Source: QIAW01 sp035487295 (lineage in GTDB: Bacteria; Acidobacteriota; Terriglobia; Terriglobales; Acidobacteriaceae). Taken from it: a stretch of DNA of 64,000 bases. The position numbers were made by a program, and so were the translations under genes. Location: positions 105,495 through 169,494 of the forward strand of contig DATHMH010000023.1 of the NCBI GenBank assembly GCA_035487295.1, given 5' to 3'. The notes below the pieces were generated by a model. The model was not told where the DNA came from and did no database searches. It saw only the letters and a program-made list of their open reading frames with translations. Shown piece by piece: positions 53,830 through 62,480 of the stretch; positions within the stretch are counted from its first letter, which is position 1; every line of letters begins with the position of its first letter.

Positions 53830-54288
53830 CTAGAAAATAGGATTTAACAGCCGCTTTGAAGCTTCCCGATAACTTACTTGAAGAGGAGACCGCGGCAGGT
53901 CCGGGAACAGAATGCTGCTCTCTCCATTTCCACCGACGCAAACATGCATCGTTCCCGATTCCATCTGGTTTTCCCGCCTTATGAAATGACTGTACTGAAT
54001 GTCGTTTGCATCTGTTAAATCCACGCGAATGAGCGCAGCGGGTTTCTCAATCTCATGTACTTCGAATGTTCCCGCTGTTTGCCGGACCTCAAGGCCCGCA
54101 TTGAAGCGTGCATTCACATCTTCCACCGCCACCCTGATCGCCTGGCAGAGATAGTTAACCGCCGCGGGAATTTCTGCACCTAACCTCTCCTGCGGCGGGG
54201 GTACGGCCTCAATGGGCGCCAATGCCGGCCCATTTCCTTGGAGTGAAGCATCTAATTTGTCTCTATTCAAATTCATGGCGCAGCTCAC
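53830..54288 (-). CDS. Hypothetical protein
   Basis: 152 residues from a GTG that overlaps the upstream stop (GTGA); an ATG four codons on (MNLNRDKLDASL) is also possible. A central helix (IPAAVNYLCQAIRVAVEDVN) is followed by a beta-rich part (GTFEVHEIEKPAALIRVDLT). I do not recognise a family. Co-transcribed with the 72-residue gene upstream. Confidence 0.55.
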   Translation of the reverse strand: MSCAMNLNRDKLDASLQGNGPALAPIEAVPPPQERLGAEIPAAVNYLCQAIRVAVEDVNARFNAGLEVRQTAGTFEVHEIEKPAALIRVDLTDANDIQYSHFIRRENQMESGTMHVCVGGNGESSILFPDLPRSPLQVSYREASKRLLNPIF

Positions 54289-54503
54289 TTTAAATCATCA
54301 AAGCCCCAGGCATCCAACAACCGTTCCGGGACAAACTTGTCGTGCTTGTTTGCGCGCACCCATTCCTTCAAAGCGATCGAATGAATGTATTGCTCCGGTG
54401 ACAATTCAAACATTTTTGCCGTTTGTTCAAACGCGGTGATTATCGGCGATGGCCCGAACGGCTGGGGCTTGCACCAATTTGGGTTCCCACGTTTTTTTGT
54501 CAT
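54285..54503 (-). CDS. Small hypothetical protein
   Basis: 72 residues from the ATG at 54503, with GAGGTGG about nine bases upstream. It starts MTKKRGNPNWCKPQPFGPSP and has two helices (TAKMFELSPEQYIHSIALKE; the helix before WGFDDLK). KRGNPNW is a recurrent small-protein start, but I know no function. Overlaps the next gene by four bases. Confidence 0.55.
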   Translation of the reverse strand: MTKKRGNPNWCKPQPFGPSPIITAFEQTAKMFELSPEQYIHSIALKEWVRANKHDKFVPERLLDAWGFDDLK

Positions 54504-54595
54504 ATATGTTCCACCTCGACCGATGTGGACCATGCATCGAGAACATCCCTGAGTGCGCCTCCCCCAAGAGTGCGAAGGGGGAAATTTTGCACGGC

Positions 54596-55027
54596 TTAAC
54601 CTCGAGCCCACTCAGCGTCGTTTTGACTGGCTCGCCGTTCCTGGGCGCCATCCAGCGCACAGCTCTGCTGGATATGCCGCGAGTGCGCGAAAACTGTGAC
54701 GTATGGCACACCCAGAAAATGCTTTGCAACGATGCCTGTAACTTCGAGGCTGTTGAAATTTTGCGGCTTTACCTTTTTCAGAGCACGCTTCAACGCGCTC
54801 TGAATGTTTCTTGCTCCAATAGCACCGAAAACCCTTACTTTCACCTCAGCCGCCATAAAGAAGAAGTTCCACCCGGCGGCATGGATTTTTCGATCGAGAG
54901 AAAAACCATCGAAGGCTTCAACCAGGCTCCAATTTCCCGAGTACGATTCGCTCTTCAAGGCAAGAATCTGTGCAATGCGGGGCCGGTCGTCAATCAGGAC
55001 GCTGCCAACTTGAACTTTTGCGGTCAT
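54596..55027 (-). CDS. Conserved-looking unknown protein with a shared leader
   Basis: 143 residues; a basic helical centre (GARNIQSALKRALKKVKPQN) and no signal peptide. GGAGAA lies before the ATG. Its promoter and a 41-nt leader element duplicate those of the ABM gene 3.5 kb away. Function unknown. Confidence 0.6.
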   Translation of the reverse strand: MTAKVQVGSVLIDDRPRIAQILALKSESYSGNWSLVEAFDGFSLDRKIHAAGWNFFFMAAEVKVRVFGAIGARNIQSALKRALKKVKPQNFNSLEVTGIVAKHFLGVPYVTVFAHSRHIQQSCALDGAQERRASQNDAEWARG

Positions 55028-55072
55028 GAGTTCTCCGAAACGTATCGATGATTCGGCAGGTCTAAGAGAGAA

Positions 55073-55113
55073 AACTTCAGATGGGCTGACTTAGCTCAGG
55101 AAACCTGAAAGAG
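55073..55113 (-). ncRNA. Conserved 41-nt 5' leader element, copy 2
   Basis: See copy 1 at 51561. The differences fall in the loop and linker (positions 13, 23 and 28-30 in plus orientation), while the pairing words TTTCAG/CTGAAG and CTGA/TCAG are kept. It starts about 20 bases after the predicted transcription start. Confidence 0.55.
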
Positions 55114-55139
55114 CAGGAGGAACAGTACGCTCAGTTTCA

Positions 55140-55168
55140 ACCGTAGTCTTCTGCTCCGCTATTGTCAA
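55140..55168 (-). promoter_or_regulatory. Promoter of the unknown gene at 54596-55027
   Basis: TTGACA (55168-55163), 17-base spacer, TACGGT (55145-55140), the same -35 and spacing as the ABM promoter. Confidence 0.55.
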
Positions 55169-55270
55169 CCCGTTGCATCGGAAAACAGTACAGACCAATA
55201 CGTAAGAAAACGATAATGTTCACTTTTGACCATCTTTTAAGTCTTCGCTCAGCGTACTCTGCCGTCTCAA

Positions 55271-55495
55271 ATGGTTACAAGCAGGTTACGTTGTGAAACT
55301 TCAGTCGAAGCAATACATGAGCCACTCCCGGAACATTTAGGGCCGGGAGAAGAGACGGAAGGCCTAGACATTCAGGTGCAAGCTCTTCTAGGCCAACTGC
55401 TGCTAAGCTACGCGAATATCGAGCAAACGCTGCGCCAATGGCATCCGGGGCTGGAGTGGGACAGAGGAAAAGTGGAAACCTTTACAATCGAATAG
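55271..55495 (+). CDS. Hypothetical small acidic protein, weak
   Basis: 74 residues, MVTSRLRCETSVEAIHEPLP then an acidic segment and an amphipathic helix (IQVQALLGQLLLSYANIEQT). No clear ribosome site. The only candidate gene in the 748-base gap before the desaturase, and may be chance. Confidence 0.3.
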   Translation: MVTSRLRCETSVEAIHEPLPEHLGPGEETEGLDIQVQALLGQLLLSYANIEQTLRQWHPGLEWDRGKVETFTIE

Positions 55496-55651
55496 GAAAA
55501 ACGGAACCATATAGAAACTTTGCTTTTGCAGTCTCTTCGCAGAACATCCGGCCGATCCGACTTTTAGTTTCAAGCAAAACACGCCGGGCTCGCATCTCCA
55601 AATACCGCACGCTCCCTCCTGATCCGCCTATTAAAACCAACGTGAACATTG

Positions 55652-55679
55652 TGGTCAATTTTGACCAGTTTCCAACTGG
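55652..55679. promoter_or_regulatory. Palindromes upstream of the desaturase
   Basis: TGGTCAA-TT-TTGACCA (16 bp) overlaps CCAGTT-TCC-AACTGG. They lie 97 bases before the desaturase ATG, where a repressor site is expected. Confidence 0.5.
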
Positions 55680-55775
55680 TCCTTTCCCCCATACTAATAA
55701 CCCGGAGAACACCGTGTCAGCACGTCTCAGCACGTCGAAGCCGGCCAGCCCTGTCAAGTTTTTTACGAAGGAAAC

Positions 55776-56645
55776 ATGAACGAACCGCCTATTGAATCAA
55801 CCATCGTTAAAAGCTATCCGTGGGAACGCCCATTCTGGAAGCCAACCAAAGGCAAAGGGGCTATTTTCTTTTATCTGATTGCCATCCATGTGCTGGCCGT
55901 GACCGGATTGATTCTCTTTCCGCTTCCCAGCCTCCGGGTCGCCGCGCTGACGGTGATTCTTGCCTGGTTGGGGGGTCTGGGAACCACGGTTTGTTATCAC
56001 CGCGCTCTGTCACATCGCACCGTGAAGCTGAACAAGGTAGTCGAGCACGTGCTCATTTTCTGCGCGATGTTCAACGGCTCAGGAGCTCCGGCCAGTTGGG
56101 TCGCCTACCATCGGCACCACCATTCCAAGTCAGATACGCCGGAGGATATCTCCAGTCCTACGCACGGCGGATTTTGGTGGGCACACTTGCGATGGCTGTA
56201 TCAGTCGCCGCGTGCGGATGCGCAATACTGGTGCCCGGAATTCAATAAGGGAATCTACAAGGTTTGGACTTACGCTGAAGTCCCGGTCCTCCTGCTCTCG
56301 CTGTTCTGCGGAGCCGTCTTGGGATGGCAGGGCTTGTTCTGGATAGGCGCACTCCGTCTTGTCTATTCGCTGCATATGCAGTGCTTTGTCAACAGTCTTA
56401 CCCATTTAGGTCACAGCAAGGCTGGCGACACCAGCCAGAATGTCTGGTGGCTGGGCCCGCTGCAAATGACCGGCTGGGGAGAAAACTGGCACCACAACCA
56501 CCACTCCAATGCCGGGTCGGCCCGTTTTGGGCTGCGCTGGTGGCAGGTAGACATTGGCTGGTATTTCATTTGGGCTCTGGAAGCCCTGGGCTTCGCACAT
56601 AGCGTCCGGCGCCCAAGACCGGCAAACCAAATCGTAGCGAACTGA
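55776..56645 (+). CDS. Acyl-CoA / fatty acid desaturase (stearoyl-CoA type)
   Basis: 289 residues, membrane di-iron desaturase introducing a double bond in acyl chains. The three histidine boxes are present: HRALSH (H-x4-H), HRHHH in AYHRHHHSKSDTPED, and HHNHH in NWHHNHHSNAGSARFGLRWW. At least four hydrophobic segments (for example AIFFYLIAIHVLAVTGLILF). Usually an adjustment of membrane fluidity to temperature; the cold-shock and RRM genes nearby fit this by context. Confidence 0.93.
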   Translation: MNEPPIESTIVKSYPWERPFWKPTKGKGAIFFYLIAIHVLAVTGLILFPLPSLRVAALTVILAWLGGLGTTVCYHRALSHRTVKLNKVVEHVLIFCAMFNGSGAPASWVAYHRHHHSKSDTPEDISSPTHGGFWWAHLRWLYQSPRADAQYWCPEFNKGIYKVWTYAEVPVLLLSLFCGAVLGWQGLFWIGALRLVYSLHMQCFVNSLTHLGHSKAGDTSQNVWWLGPLQMTGWGENWHHNHHSNAGSARFGLRWWQVDIGWYFIWALEALGFAHSVRRPRPANQIVAN

Positions 56646-56697
56646 CGTTGGTGCGCATATCTTGGAAGCGCACTTTCAGGAGAACAGGAAAATAAAG

Positions 56698-56880
56698 ATG
56701 AGCACTACAACCGTAGACCATTCAACGGCTAATACAACGCCCGAGAAGACGCAAGCCAGCCAGCAGCATGCTTCTCCAGAGCAACCGCCAGATAAATTTG
56801 CTGAGGTGAGAAGGGCCAAAAAGAAGGAAAAGCGAGCGCGGCATAGAGCTAAGTTGAGAAGATCGCACGCGAATGGCTAA
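56698..56880 (+). CDS. Small basic protein
   Basis: 60 residues: polar N-terminal half rich in Thr, Gln and Pro, basic C-terminal half (AKKKEKRARHRAKLRRSHAN). Looks nucleic-acid-binding or disordered. Weak ribosome site. Follows the desaturase by 52 bases. Confidence 0.5.
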   Translation: MSTTTVDHSTANTTPEKTQASQQHASPEQPPDKFAEVRRAKKKEKRARHRAKLRRSHANG

Positions 56881-57322
56881 TCGCAGTGATGAAATTCAAT
56901 CTTACCGAAAGCCCGCACTGATCGGAACCTTGCTATGCATATCAAAAAAAAGAGATTCCCTGTTGACGTGAACATTCCACTTTCATCGGGCGCGGCCCCG
57001 CGGCTTGCTGAACAATCGGGCAATCGTCCCAGTGATGGAGAAGATTCGTTGCGAATGTCTGATGAGGGCTGCCCCAACGAAGGTACGCCGAGTGTGCCCG
57101 ATGCAACCGGATATTCATAAAAGTGAAAGGTCCCCTGGGCAGCCGCTCCTGCGAGCCAACTCACCCGGTGATTTGTTAGCCCAAGCATAGCTTTCTGGTG
57201 TACTATGAAGTTTAGTAGCTTCAGTTGTCCTCGACTCTGATAGACACGTTATCTGCTTTTGTCTTGCCTATTTCTGCTGAGAACAGCCCAATATCCAAGC
57301 ACCATAATTAAGGAGCCGCAAA
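56881..57322. other. Gap without a supported gene
   Basis: 442 bases; short frames on both strands (for example MHIKKKRFPVDVN... at 56935) have no ribosome site or recognisable content. A transcription start for the RRM gene may lie near its right end. Confidence 0.4.
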
Positions 57323-57643
57323 GTGAAGAAAATTTACGTCGGCAATTTCTCTTTCAAGATGACAGACCCGGAACTTCGGGCGCTGTTCGAGCCCTTTGGC
57401 AGCATCGATAGCGCCACCATCGCCACCGATCGCGATACCGGACGATCACGCGGTTTTGGCTTTGTTTCCATGCCTAACGATGAAGAAGCTGAAAAAGCGA
57501 TGGCAGCTTTGAACGGCAAGGATTCCGACGGACGAGCGCTCACGGTTAACGAAGCGAAACCACAAGTCCAGAGGAGCGGACCACGCGACGGCGGCCGTAG
57601 GGGCGATCGCGGTCCCCAGCAACGTCGAGAGCCGCGCTGGTGA
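57323..57643 (+). CDS. RRM-type RNA-binding protein, canonical
   Basis: 106 residues from a GTG with AAGGAG eight bases upstream. RNP2 is KKIYVGNFSF and RNP1 is RSRGFGFVSMPN, both canonical. A Gly/Arg-rich tail (RDGGRRGDRGPQQRREPRW) follows, as in glycine-rich cold-inducible RNA-binding proteins. It binds single-stranded RNA. The next gene overlaps its stop. Confidence 0.93.
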   Translation: MKKIYVGNFSFKMTDPELRALFEPFGSIDSATIATDRDTGRSRGFGFVSMPNDEEAEKAMAALNGKDSDGRALTVNEAKPQVQRSGPRDGGRRGDRGPQQRREPRW

Positions 57644-57879
57644 AGCCAAGTGGTGTTGCAACACGTTTGCGGGCAGCCGCAGAACTCGCTTCCGACACGA
57701 ATCCGCCGGAGACGGTTGTCTGTGGCAATTGCGGCCAACGCTTCGCCATCCGCAACGATCCCGGTTTCCAGAATGTGGAGTTGGCCAGAAAACAGGCGTC
57801 CTGGGTGGCAGATCAGCTTGTTTGGGACCACATTCAGGAGCGCAAGCACCACGGCACGATGAAACTGCCCACCCTGTAG
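57640..57879 (+). CDS. Small zinc-ribbon-like protein coupled to the RRM gene
   Basis: 79 residues from a GTG that overlaps the RRM stop (GTGA). One CxxC knuckle is visible (VVCGNCGQRFAI) and the rest is helical (ELARKQASWVADQLVWDHIQ). A lone CxxC would need other ligands to hold a metal. Translational coupling to an RNA-binding protein suggests a related role; function unknown. Confidence 0.55.
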   Translation: MKPSGVATRLRAAAELASDTNPPETVVCGNCGQRFAIRNDPGFQNVELARKQASWVADQLVWDHIQERKHHGTMKLPTL

Positions 57880-57915
57880 TAAATCCTGACGTAGAGCCAG
57901 CGTATCGCGGCTGTC

Positions 57916-57936
57916 GCGTGGGCATCCTGCCCACGC
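57916..57936. repeat. Perfect 9-bp hairpin
   Basis: GCGTGGGCA-TCC-TGCCCACGC about 36 bases past the zinc-ribbon gene. It could act as a terminator although no T-run follows. The rest of the 547-base gap to metH holds a TATAAT at 58319 without a good -35; no riboswitch that I can recognise. Confidence 0.45.
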
Positions 57937-58426
57937 TTCTGATCGGAATAGCTCAAACTTTTTACCACTACCAAATTAAGAGTCAGGAGTTGGCTCGATG
58001 AAAGTCCTGAGGTAGCCACCTCTTCCTCTGAGAGTCGCTCTTCGCTTGTCGTAGGCCCGTCGGGTTCTAATCCGCTGACTTTTCGTCGAATGTTGATACG
58101 GTCGCACAGCCGCGCTCGGCTTTGTCTTCTTGGCTTGGCCTTGTCTTGGGTTACGACTTATCGCCTACAAAGGAAGGAAAGTAGCACAACCTGTTCCATG
58201 CACTCATCAATGATGGCATTCCTCGATGGGTAAACCCTTCTCCAGACGAAGCTCGCGCACCATTTCGCCCAACGTTATCACGACACCTCACCCTCAGTCA
58301 GTCTCGCGCTGCAATCGCTATAATAAATATGACGGGTTGTTTTCCGAATGTGGCAAACTCAAAGTGACAGCGAGCAGAAGTCAGCTATTGCCGCGATAGC
58401 CATGTTCTAGGCCGTCAGAGAGAAAT

Positions 58427-59551
58427 ATGACTAAGGCCGACCAACATCCTCTTCAAAAGATCCTTGAGAATCGAATCGTCATCATCGACGGAGCGATGGG
58501 CACGACGATCCGGACCTATGGCATGAAAGAAGCTGACATCCGCGGGGATCGCTTCAACGACGCGAAGAAGGACCTGCTCAACAACGGTGACCTTTTCTCG
58601 CTGACCAAGCCAGAAATGATCGGCGACATCCATCGCCGGTTTCTGGAAGCTGGGGCCGACATCATCGAGACAAATACCTTCGGCGCGACCAGCATTGCCC
58701 AGAGTGAGTTCTTCGTGGACGATCCGCGGGAGAAAGGCGGCAGGAAGGATCCCGACTTCTACCAAAAGATCATCGACGACTCGTTCCTTAGCGGCCTGGC
58801 CCAAGAGATTAATGAAAAATCCGCGCGGCAGTGCCGTGAATGGGCCGATCGTGTTGCGAACGCAACCTCTCGTCAACGGTTCGTGGCCGGAGCCATCGGG
58901 CCGCTGACCGTGTCTCTCTCGAACTCACCCGATGCCGATGATCCAGGCTTCCGAGTGGTCACCTTCGATCAGGTTAAGATCTCTTACACACAGCAGGTGC
59001 GTGCCCTCATCGCCGGCGGCTCAGACCTGTTGCTGGTCGAGACAATCTTCGATTCGCTGAACGCCAAGGCGGCACTTGTCGCCATTCGCGAGGTATTCGA
59101 TCAAGATGGCAAGGAACTGCCGGTGATGATCTCGGCGGCGGTGGGGCGTGGCGGCGAGACGATGATTTCCGCGCAGACCACTGAGGCGTTCTGGAACGCG
59201 GTGCGGCACGCAAAACCGTTGTCGGTGGGGCTCAACTGCTCTCTCGGTCCCGATCTGATGTATCCGTTCCTGGAGGAGTTATCGGAGAAGGCGGATGTGG
59301 CGATCTCATGTTACCCGAATGCCGGTTTGCCGAATCCTCTCTCGGAAACCGGGTTCGATCTGGGGCCACAAGACATGGCTCGCTATCTGAGCGGCTTTGC
59401 ACAAGCTGGACTGATCAATATTGCCGGCGGCTGCTGCGGCAATACACCCGAGCACATCGCGGCTATCGCCAAGGCGCTCGAAGGGCAACCTCCGCGCAGG
59501 TGGCGGAAGGCGCGTACTGACGAGACTTACGCCCACGTGAGCAGAGCGTGA
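58427..59551 (+). CDS. Methionine synthase, homocysteine-binding subunit (MetH N-terminal part)
   Basis: 374 residues, the Hcy-binding TIM barrel with zinc Cys ligands in GLNCSLGPDLMYP and GGCCGNTPEHIAAI; the start of the domain is VIIDGAMGTTIRTYG. This is only domain 1 of MetH; domains 2-4 are in the overlapping next gene. Homocysteine methyltransferase half-reaction by family. Confidence 0.95.
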   Translation: MTKADQHPLQKILENRIVIIDGAMGTTIRTYGMKEADIRGDRFNDAKKDLLNNGDLFSLTKPEMIGDIHRRFLEAGADIIETNTFGATSIAQSEFFVDDPREKGGRKDPDFYQKIIDDSFLSGLAQEINEKSARQCREWADRVANATSRQRFVAGAIGPLTVSLSNSPDADDPGFRVVTFDQVKISYTQQVRALIAGGSDLLLVETIFDSLNAKAALVAIREVFDQDGKELPVMISAAVGRGGETMISAQTTEAFWNAVRHAKPLSVGLNCSLGPDLMYPFLEELSEKADVAISCYPNAGLPNPLSETGFDLGPQDMARYLSGFAQAGLINIAGGCCGNTPEHIAAIAKALEGQPPRRWRKARTDETYAHVSRA

Positions 59552-62277
59552 GCGTAGCGGAGAGCATAGCCGAAGCCGCGGAGACAAAGCCGCTCCGTCT
59601 ATCAGGATCACAGCCATTCACCCAGCAGCCCGGAGTCTACATCGTGATCGGCGAGCGGACCAATGTGGCGGGTTCGCCGAAGTTCGCCAAGCTTGTTAAG
59701 GAAGGCAAGTACGAGGAAGCGGTCAGCGTGGCCCGGCAGCAGATCGAGAATGGAGCTAATGTCCTCGACATCTGCATGGACGAGGGGATGATCGATGGCG
59801 TCGCGGCGATGACGCGCTTCCTGCAGTTGTTGGCCAGCGAACCCGAGGTTGCCAAGGTGCCTTTTATGGTGGACTCCTCGAAATGGGAGGTCATCGAAGC
59901 AGGACTCAAGTGTTTGCAGGGCAAGGGTATCGTGAACTCGATCTCGCTGAAAGAAGGCGAAGCAAAGTTTCGCCAGAACGCCGCTACGGTGCTCAAATAC
60001 GGCGCGGCGGTGGTGGTGATGGCCTTCGACGAACAAGGCCAGGCCGCGACTTACGAAGACAAGATCCGCATCTGCGAGCGGGCCTACCGCATACTGGTTG
60101 ACGAGGTCGGCTTTCCACCGGAAGACATCATCTTCGATCCAAACATCCTCACCGTGGCCACCGGCATGGAGGAGCATAACAACTACGCGGTTGATTTCAT
60201 CAACGCTACGCGCTGGATCAAGGCGAACCTGCCACACGCGAAGGTGAGCGGGGGGGTCTCGAACATTTCGTTCAGCTTTCGAGGCAATAACAAAGTTCGC
60301 GAGGCCATGCACTCCGCGTTTCTTTATCACGCCATCGCGGCAGGCATGGACATGGGCATCGTGAATGCCGGGATGCTCGAGGTGTACGAGGAGATCGAGC
60401 CTGAGCTCAAGGTGCTGGTCGAAGATGTGCTGCTCAACCGCCGTCCCGATGCGACAGAGCGCCTGCTGGAACACAGCGAAACGCTGAAAAGCGTTGGCGG
60501 CGCGATAGTGAATGAGAAGAAGGCCGAAGAATGGCGCAACGGCACGGTTGAGGAGCGTCTTTCTCACGCACTGGTCAAAGGCATAGACACGTACATCGAG
60601 ATCGACGCCGAGGAAGCTCGCGTCAAACTGGGTCGCCCTTTGTCCGTTATCGAAGGCCCCCTGATGGCCGGCATGAGCGTGGTGGGTGATCTGTTCGGGT
60701 CGGGCAAGATGTTCTTGCCCCAAGTGGTCAAATCTGCCCGGGTGATGAAGAAGGCCGTAGCGCACTTGACTCCATTTATGGAGGCCGAGAAGGTTGCACT
60801 CGCCGCGACCGGTCAGGTGGTCAAGGCCCAGGGAAAAATCGTCCTCGCAACGGTTAAGGGTGACGTGCACGACATTGGCAAGAATATCGTCGGCGTCGTC
60901 CTTGCTTGCAACAACTACGAAGTTGTCGATATGGGGGTGATGGTACCCTGCGAAAAAATCCTCGAACGCGCCAAGGAGGAGAAGGCAGACATAGTCGGAC
61001 TTAGCGGCCTGATTACGCCGTCTCTCGATGAGATGGTGCATGTGGCGCGCGAGATGGAGCGTCAAGGTTTCAAGTTGCCGTTGCTCATCGGCGGGGCAAC
61101 CACGAGCCGGGCGCACACGGCCGTCAAAATTGCGCCGCACTACAGTGAGCCAGTGGTCCACGTCCTGGATGCCAGCAGGGCGGTGCCCGTGACAACCAGC
61201 CTTCTGAGCGACGAGGGCAAAGCGGAATTCGTGGCGCAGCATCGCGCCGACTACGAAGCGCTCCGCAAGACCCATTCCGCGCCGCGCCAGACGGTCGTTT
61301 CTCTGGAGACCGCTCGCACCAGGCGGACACCAATAAAGTGGCGCGTGGAAGACCTGCCTGTACCTGCGTTTACTGGCGTACGCGTGCTCGACAACTTTCC
61401 AATAGCGACGCTGCGCGAGTTTATTGACTGGACGCCGTTCTTTCACACCTGGGAGTTGAAAGGAACTTACCCCCGCATTCTCGATCACTCGGAGCAGGGT
61501 GCGCAGGCGCGCCAGATCTTCACCGAGGGCAACGCGCTCTTGGACGCTATCATTGAGAAAAACTTGATCACGGCGCGTGGCGTATACGGCTTCTTTCGGG
61601 CGAATGCGGTGGGCGACGATGTCGAACTGTACACCGACGACACACGCGGAAAGGTGCTCGAGCGATTCCACTTTCTCCGCCAGCAATCAAACAGGGAGGG
61701 TAGTGAGCCGTGCCGATCACTCGCCGACTTCATCGCACCGAAGGAAACAGGGCTGGCAGACTATATCGGTGGTTTCGCGGTCACCAGTGGGATCGGTCTG
61801 AAGGAGCTGTGCGATCGGTTCAAGGCCGCACACGACGACTACAACGCAATCATGGCGGAGGCTATCGCCGATCGCTTGGCTGAGGCTTTTGCCGAATGCC
61901 TGCACAAGCGCGTGCGGGATGAATGGGGTTACGGACGCGAGGAACACCTGAGCAATGCTGATCTCATCCAGGAGAAGTATCGGGGCATCAGGCCGGCCGC
62001 GGGTTACCCGGCGTGTCCGGATCATACAGAGAAGGGTACGCTCTGGCGTTTGCTTGATGTCCAGGCGAATACCGGAATGTTGATTACGGAGTCGTTTGCG
62101 ATGTGGCCCGGATCAAGCGTGAGTGGACTCTACTTCGCCCATCCGGAATCCCGATATTTCAACCTCGGTAAAATCGACCGCGATCAAGTAGCCGACTATC
62201 ACAAACGCAAGGGGATGAGCGTGGCGGAAGTAGAGCGATGGCTCGGACAAAGCCTGAACTATGACCCTGCGGAATAG
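59548..62277 (+). CDS. metH: Methionine synthase, cobalamin-binding and activation subunit (MetH C-terminal part)
   Basis: 909 residues from a GTG that overlaps the upstream stop (GTGA). It carries the pterin-binding domain (VIGERTNVAGSPKFAKLVKE), the B12-binding domain with the axial His in VKGDVHDIGKNIVGV, and the activation domain (FVRP-type: IRPAAGYPACPDHTEKGTLW). Together with the first gene it makes a full MetH of about 1283 residues, close to the usual 1230. The break falls in the linker between domains 1 and 2, so it is a natural split and not a frameshift. The enzyme needs both parts, probably as a complex. Confidence 0.96.
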   Translation: MSVAESIAEAAETKPLRLSGSQPFTQQPGVYIVIGERTNVAGSPKFAKLVKEGKYEEAVSVARQQIENGANVLDICMDEGMIDGVAAMTRFLQLLASEPEVAKVPFMVDSSKWEVIEAGLKCLQGKGIVNSISLKEGEAKFRQNAATVLKYGAAVVVMAFDEQGQAATYEDKIRICERAYRILVDEVGFPPEDIIFDPNILTVATGMEEHNNYAVDFINATRWIKANLPHAKVSGGVSNISFSFRGNNKVREAMHSAFLYHAIAAGMDMGIVNAGMLEVYEEIEPELKVLVEDVLLNRRPDATERLLEHSETLKSVGGAIVNEKKAEEWRNGTVEERLSHALVKGIDTYIEIDAEEARVKLGRPLSVIEGPLMAGMSVVGDLFGSGKMFLPQVVKSARVMKKAVAHLTPFMEAEKVALAATGQVVKAQGKIVLATVKGDVHDIGKNIVGVVLACNNYEVVDMGVMVPCEKILERAKEEKADIVGLSGLITPSLDEMVHVAREMERQGFKLPLLIGGATTSRAHTAVKIAPHYSEPVVHVLDASRAVPVTTSLLSDEGKAEFVAQHRADYEALRKTHSAPRQTVVSLETARTRRTPIKWRVEDLPVPAFTGVRVLDNFPIATLREFIDWTPFFHTWELKGTYPRILDHSEQGAQARQIFTEGNALLDAIIEKNLITARGVYGFFRANAVGDDVELYTDDTRGKVLERFHFLRQQSNREGSEPCRSLADFIAPKETGLADYIGGFAVTSGIGLKELCDRFKAAHDDYNAIMAEAIADRLAEAFAECLHKRVRDEWGYGREEHLSNADLIQEKYRGIRPAAGYPACPDHTEKGTLWRLLDVQANTGMLITESFAMWPGSSVSGLYFAHPESRYFNLGKIDRDQVADYHKRKGMSVAEVERWLGQSLNYDPAE

Positions 62278-62434
62278 CTTCTCGATCTGCGGACGCAAGT
62301 TGATGCTCCACTCTTGTGAATTCGCTCCCAGCCTTCTCCGGTGCATCTGCTGCCCGCAGGGAAAACCGCCGAAACGGTTGAACCCTTATTGCACCCAGAT
62401 TCCAAAAGTGCCAACTTGTAAATTATTGAAAAGC

Positions 62435-62480
62435 TGGCGGGGACGACGAGACTCGAACTCGCGACCTCTGCCGTGACAGG
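62435..62480 (-). other. 3' fragment of tRNA-Asp (integration-site scar)
   Basis: 46 bases equal to the end of tRNA-Asp(GTC): anticodon loop CTGTCAC, T arm GCGAG-TTCGAGT-CTCGT, acceptor end CGTCCCC, G and CCA. The 5' half is missing. Such fragments mark att sites of integrative elements. Direct repeats CCCTTATTGCACCCAGATT (62383) and CCCTTATTGTCCCCAGATT (62570) flank it. Confidence 0.85.

Noticed and set aside
55438..55779. 113-codon frame overlapping the desaturase start
   Set aside because: It has no domain or ribosome site, and the TGGTCAA palindromes lie inside it.
58020..58426. Possible SAM, SAH or cobalamin riboswitch before metH
   Set aside because: I looked for the characteristic boxes of these classes and found none.
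59608..61686. 692-codon minus-strand frame antisense to metH
   Set aside because: Long because of GC-rich codon bias; the plus-strand frame has every MetH motif.
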